From Rhodococcus sp. (in: high G+C Gram-positive bacteria) (GTDB lineage: Bacteria; Actinomycetota; Actinomycetes; Mycobacteriales; Mycobacteriaceae): a stretch of DNA of 6,017 bases. The stretch covers positions 1-6,017 of the forward strand of contig JAAYXN010000286.1 in NCBI GenBank assembly GCA_012515885.1, read 5' to 3'. The notes under the pieces were generated by a model. The model had not been told where the DNA came from, did not search any database, and saw only the letters and a list, made by a program, of their open reading frames with translations. The first letter of the stretch is position 1, and each line of letters begins with the position of its first letter. The position numbers and the translations under genes are program-made. Shown one piece after another: positions 5,915-6,017 of the stretch.

Positions 5915-6017
5915 CAGCGGTAGCTACCTCGTTCGGTAGTGCAGGGGTCTCGCTGTGGCGGATGGCCAGCCGGTAGGCAGGTACTGCCGCCACAGTGAGT
6001 ACCAGTGCGAGAAGCAC
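5865..6017 (-). CDS. probable membrane protein, C-terminal fragment
   Basis: On the minus strand a frame is open from the window edge for 50 codons and ends with TAA (5865-5867 on the plus strand). It begins VLLALVLTVAAVPAYRLAIR, which looks like the last membrane helix of a transporter with its positively charged inner end. A polar tail of about 30 residues follows (HSETPALPNEVATAVSG onward). This would be the C-terminus of a gene entering from the right, overlapping the GOGAT-like gene tail to tail by 50 bases. The composition is convincing for a helix, but the fragment is too short to name a family (a major-facilitator-type exporter is a guess), and an inverted repeat lies inside it. Confidence 0.5.
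   Translation of the reverse strand: MLLALVLTVAAVPAYRLAIRHSETPALPNEVATAVSGPASDHQVKDAATR
5949..5999. repeat. 13-base inverted repeat near the right edge
   Basis: CTCGCTGTGGCGG (5949-5961) pairs along its whole length with CCGCCACAGTGAG (5987-5999), with one G-U pair and a 25-base loop. It lies 34 bases after the GOGAT-like stop and inside the putative convergent coding fragment. There is no T-run on either side, so its role as a terminator is uncertain. Confidence 0.5.

Noticed and set aside
1..6017. Defence system, mobile element or biosynthetic cluster
   Set aside because: No transposase, integrase, repeat-spacer array, toxin-antitoxin pair or cluster of linked enzymes is present. All recognised genes are core-type housekeeping or regulatory families.

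Overview
The window reads as ordinary chromosome from a high-GC actinobacterium, most likely of the Mycobacteriales (Corynebacteriales). The evidence is the GC-rich third codon positions, a type II NADH dehydrogenase that matches the mycobacterial Ndh pattern from end to end, an actinobacterial-type HIT protein, and three genes that look leaderless. The genus cannot be fixed from the sequence. I see no insertion sequence, phage gene, tRNA, rRNA or CRISPR array.

Layout. Positions 1-303 hold the 3' part of a plus-strand gene for a pyridoxamine 5'-phosphate oxidase-like flavin protein. Next come a HIT-family nucleotide hydrolase/transferase (333-758) and an unrecognised protein built around about 13 tandem decapeptides (822-1640), both plus strand. 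A LysR-type regulator (1678-2562, minus strand) converges on the repeat gene with 37 bases between them. The regulator diverges across a 141-base region from ndh, a membrane-bound type II NADH:quinone dehydrogenase (2704-4044, plus). A very strong intrinsic terminator (4066-4119) closes ndh. It is followed by a membrane-anchored glutamate-synthase-like FMN/[3Fe-4S] protein (4223-5914, plus) that lacks the glutaminase domain. The last bases probably hold the 3' end of a minus-strand membrane protein that overlaps it tail to tail.

How the parts relate. The most meaningful unit is the divergent lysR/ndh pair. The shared region carries a TTAT-N11-ATAA dyad of the LysR-box type and an imperfect direct repeat with a 22-base period, both next to or overlapping the apparent lysR promoter. 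A redox- or metabolite-responsive switch of NADH oxidation is a reasonable inference. The GOGAT-like gene has its own promoter candidate, and no GltD-type reductase is visible, so its electron donor is unknown.

The least explained elements are the decapeptide-repeat protein and the 9-base perfect inverted repeat around its promoter. The apparent leaderless starts (TANNNT, six bases, ATG) at three of the five visible gene starts are the clearest regulatory pattern. Nothing here clearly amounts to a new multi-gene system.
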